From the NCBI GenBank assembly GCA_024639625.1, contig JAHEIA010000258.1, forward strand, positions 1 through 5,336: a stretch of 5,336 bases of DNA. The letters run 5' to 3'. The position numbers were made by a program, and so were the translations under genes. Under the pieces are notes generated by a model. The model had not been told where the DNA came from. It searched no databases and was given only the letters and a program-made list of their open reading frames with translations. Positions within the stretch are counted from its first letter, which is position 1; each line of letters begins with the position of its first letter. Shown one piece after another: positions 5,152-5,336 of the stretch. The stretch is from Chromatiales bacterium. GTDB lineage: Bacteria > Pseudomonadota > Gammaproteobacteria > Chromatiales > Chromatiaceae.

Positions 5152-5336
5152 ATGGTCACAACGTTGAAGGGGTTCAAGAAAGCTGCTGTTGCTGCGTTGG
5201 TCGGCTTAAGCCTGGCCGGCGCCGGCACTGCGGCGGCGAGCATGTCGGGAATGTCCGGCATGGGTGGTATGTCCGGTATGTCCGGTATGTCCGGCATGGG
5301 TGGCATGTCCGGCATGGGTGGCATGTCCGGCATGGG
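5152..5336 (+). CDS. Exported Met/Ser/Gly repeat protein (MSG/MGG tripeptides), 3' end beyond the window
   Basis: The start is set by GGAGGT (5140-5145) six bases upstream. Residues 1-29 form a clear Sec signal peptide (K6, K9, K10, then AAVAALVGLSLAGAG and A-A-A before S30). From residue 31 to the window edge the mature protein consists only of the tripeptides MSG and MGG, giving Met at every third position. The frame is still open at the edge, so total length and any C-terminal domain are unknown. Periodic exposed Met could bind Cu(I) or other soft metals, as in Met-rich copper proteins. A fibrous or coat-like structural role, as for other Gly-rich repeat exported proteins, is the main alternative. 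Neither can be decided here. Its neighbour at 4798 and the sigma-54 promoter upstream suggest induced co-expression. Confidence 0.85.
   Translation, partial: MVTTLKGFKKAAVAALVGLSLAGAGTAAASMSGMSGMGGMSGMSGMSGMGGMSGMGGMSGM
5242..5336 (+). repeat. 9-bp coding tandem repeat (ATGTCCGGC / ATGGGTGGC), continues past the window
   Basis: More than ten in-frame 9-base units, each ATG plus TCC-GGC/T or GGT-GGC/T, often pairing into 18-base blocks. Near-identity at the third codon position points to recent expansion by slippage or recombination, so copy number may vary between strains or be misassembled. Confidence 0.9.

Noticed and set aside
5052..5333. Minus-strand frame encoding Pro/Met/Asp repeats (MPDMPPMPD)
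   Set aside because: It is the reverse complement of the MSG/MGG repeat. The plus strand has the ribosome site, signal peptide and promoter context.
5242..5336. CRISPR-like array at the right end
   Set aside because: The units are 9-bp in-frame codon repeats without spacers, and explain a repeat protein.

Overview
The window looks like chromosome of a GC-rich proteobacterium. Pointers are a sigma-54 activator of the NtrC family, two -24/-12 promoters, Sec signal peptides typical of Gram-negative bacteria, and a sensor kinase with a periplasmic c-type haem motif. A gammaproteobacterium with respiratory or chemolithotrophic metabolism would fit, but no gene here fixes the taxon.

Layout. Minus strand, left half: a two-gene operon read right to left. 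It encodes a membrane histidine kinase (3317 to 1479) with a periplasmic CxxCH motif, HAMP, a Cys-containing PAS domain and a kinase core. The kinase is followed after 3 bases by a full-length sigma-54-dependent response regulator (1475 to 120). A possible further minus-strand gene runs off the left edge. Positions 3318-3598 form a divergent control region. Plus strand, right half: a secreted protein of unknown function with three copies of a GWxVExxADGS motif (3599-4315), closed by a strong 12-bp hairpin. Next comes a 444-base non-coding region packed with dyads and an AT-rich stretch. Then follows a probable operon of two small exported proteins: one of 102 residues (4798-5106), and a Met/Ser/Gly repeat protein (5152 to beyond the right edge).

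How it may work together. Both plus-strand units have a recognisable sigma-54 promoter: TGGCAC-N5-TTGCA at 3538-3553, and TTGGCATG-N4-CTGCT at 4694-4710. About 120-135 bases upstream of each predicted start site lies a copy of the same dyad, TGACA-N4-GTCAG. A third, weaker copy lies at 4409-4423. The only regulator in the window is a sigma-54 activator with a Fis-type DNA-binding domain. The simplest reading is a local regulon: a haem-bearing (redox- or ligand-sensing) kinase phosphorylates the regulator, which binds the TGACA-N4-GTCAG dyads and switches on three secreted proteins of unknown function. The promoters and dyads are seen in the sequence. The link to this regulator is inference.
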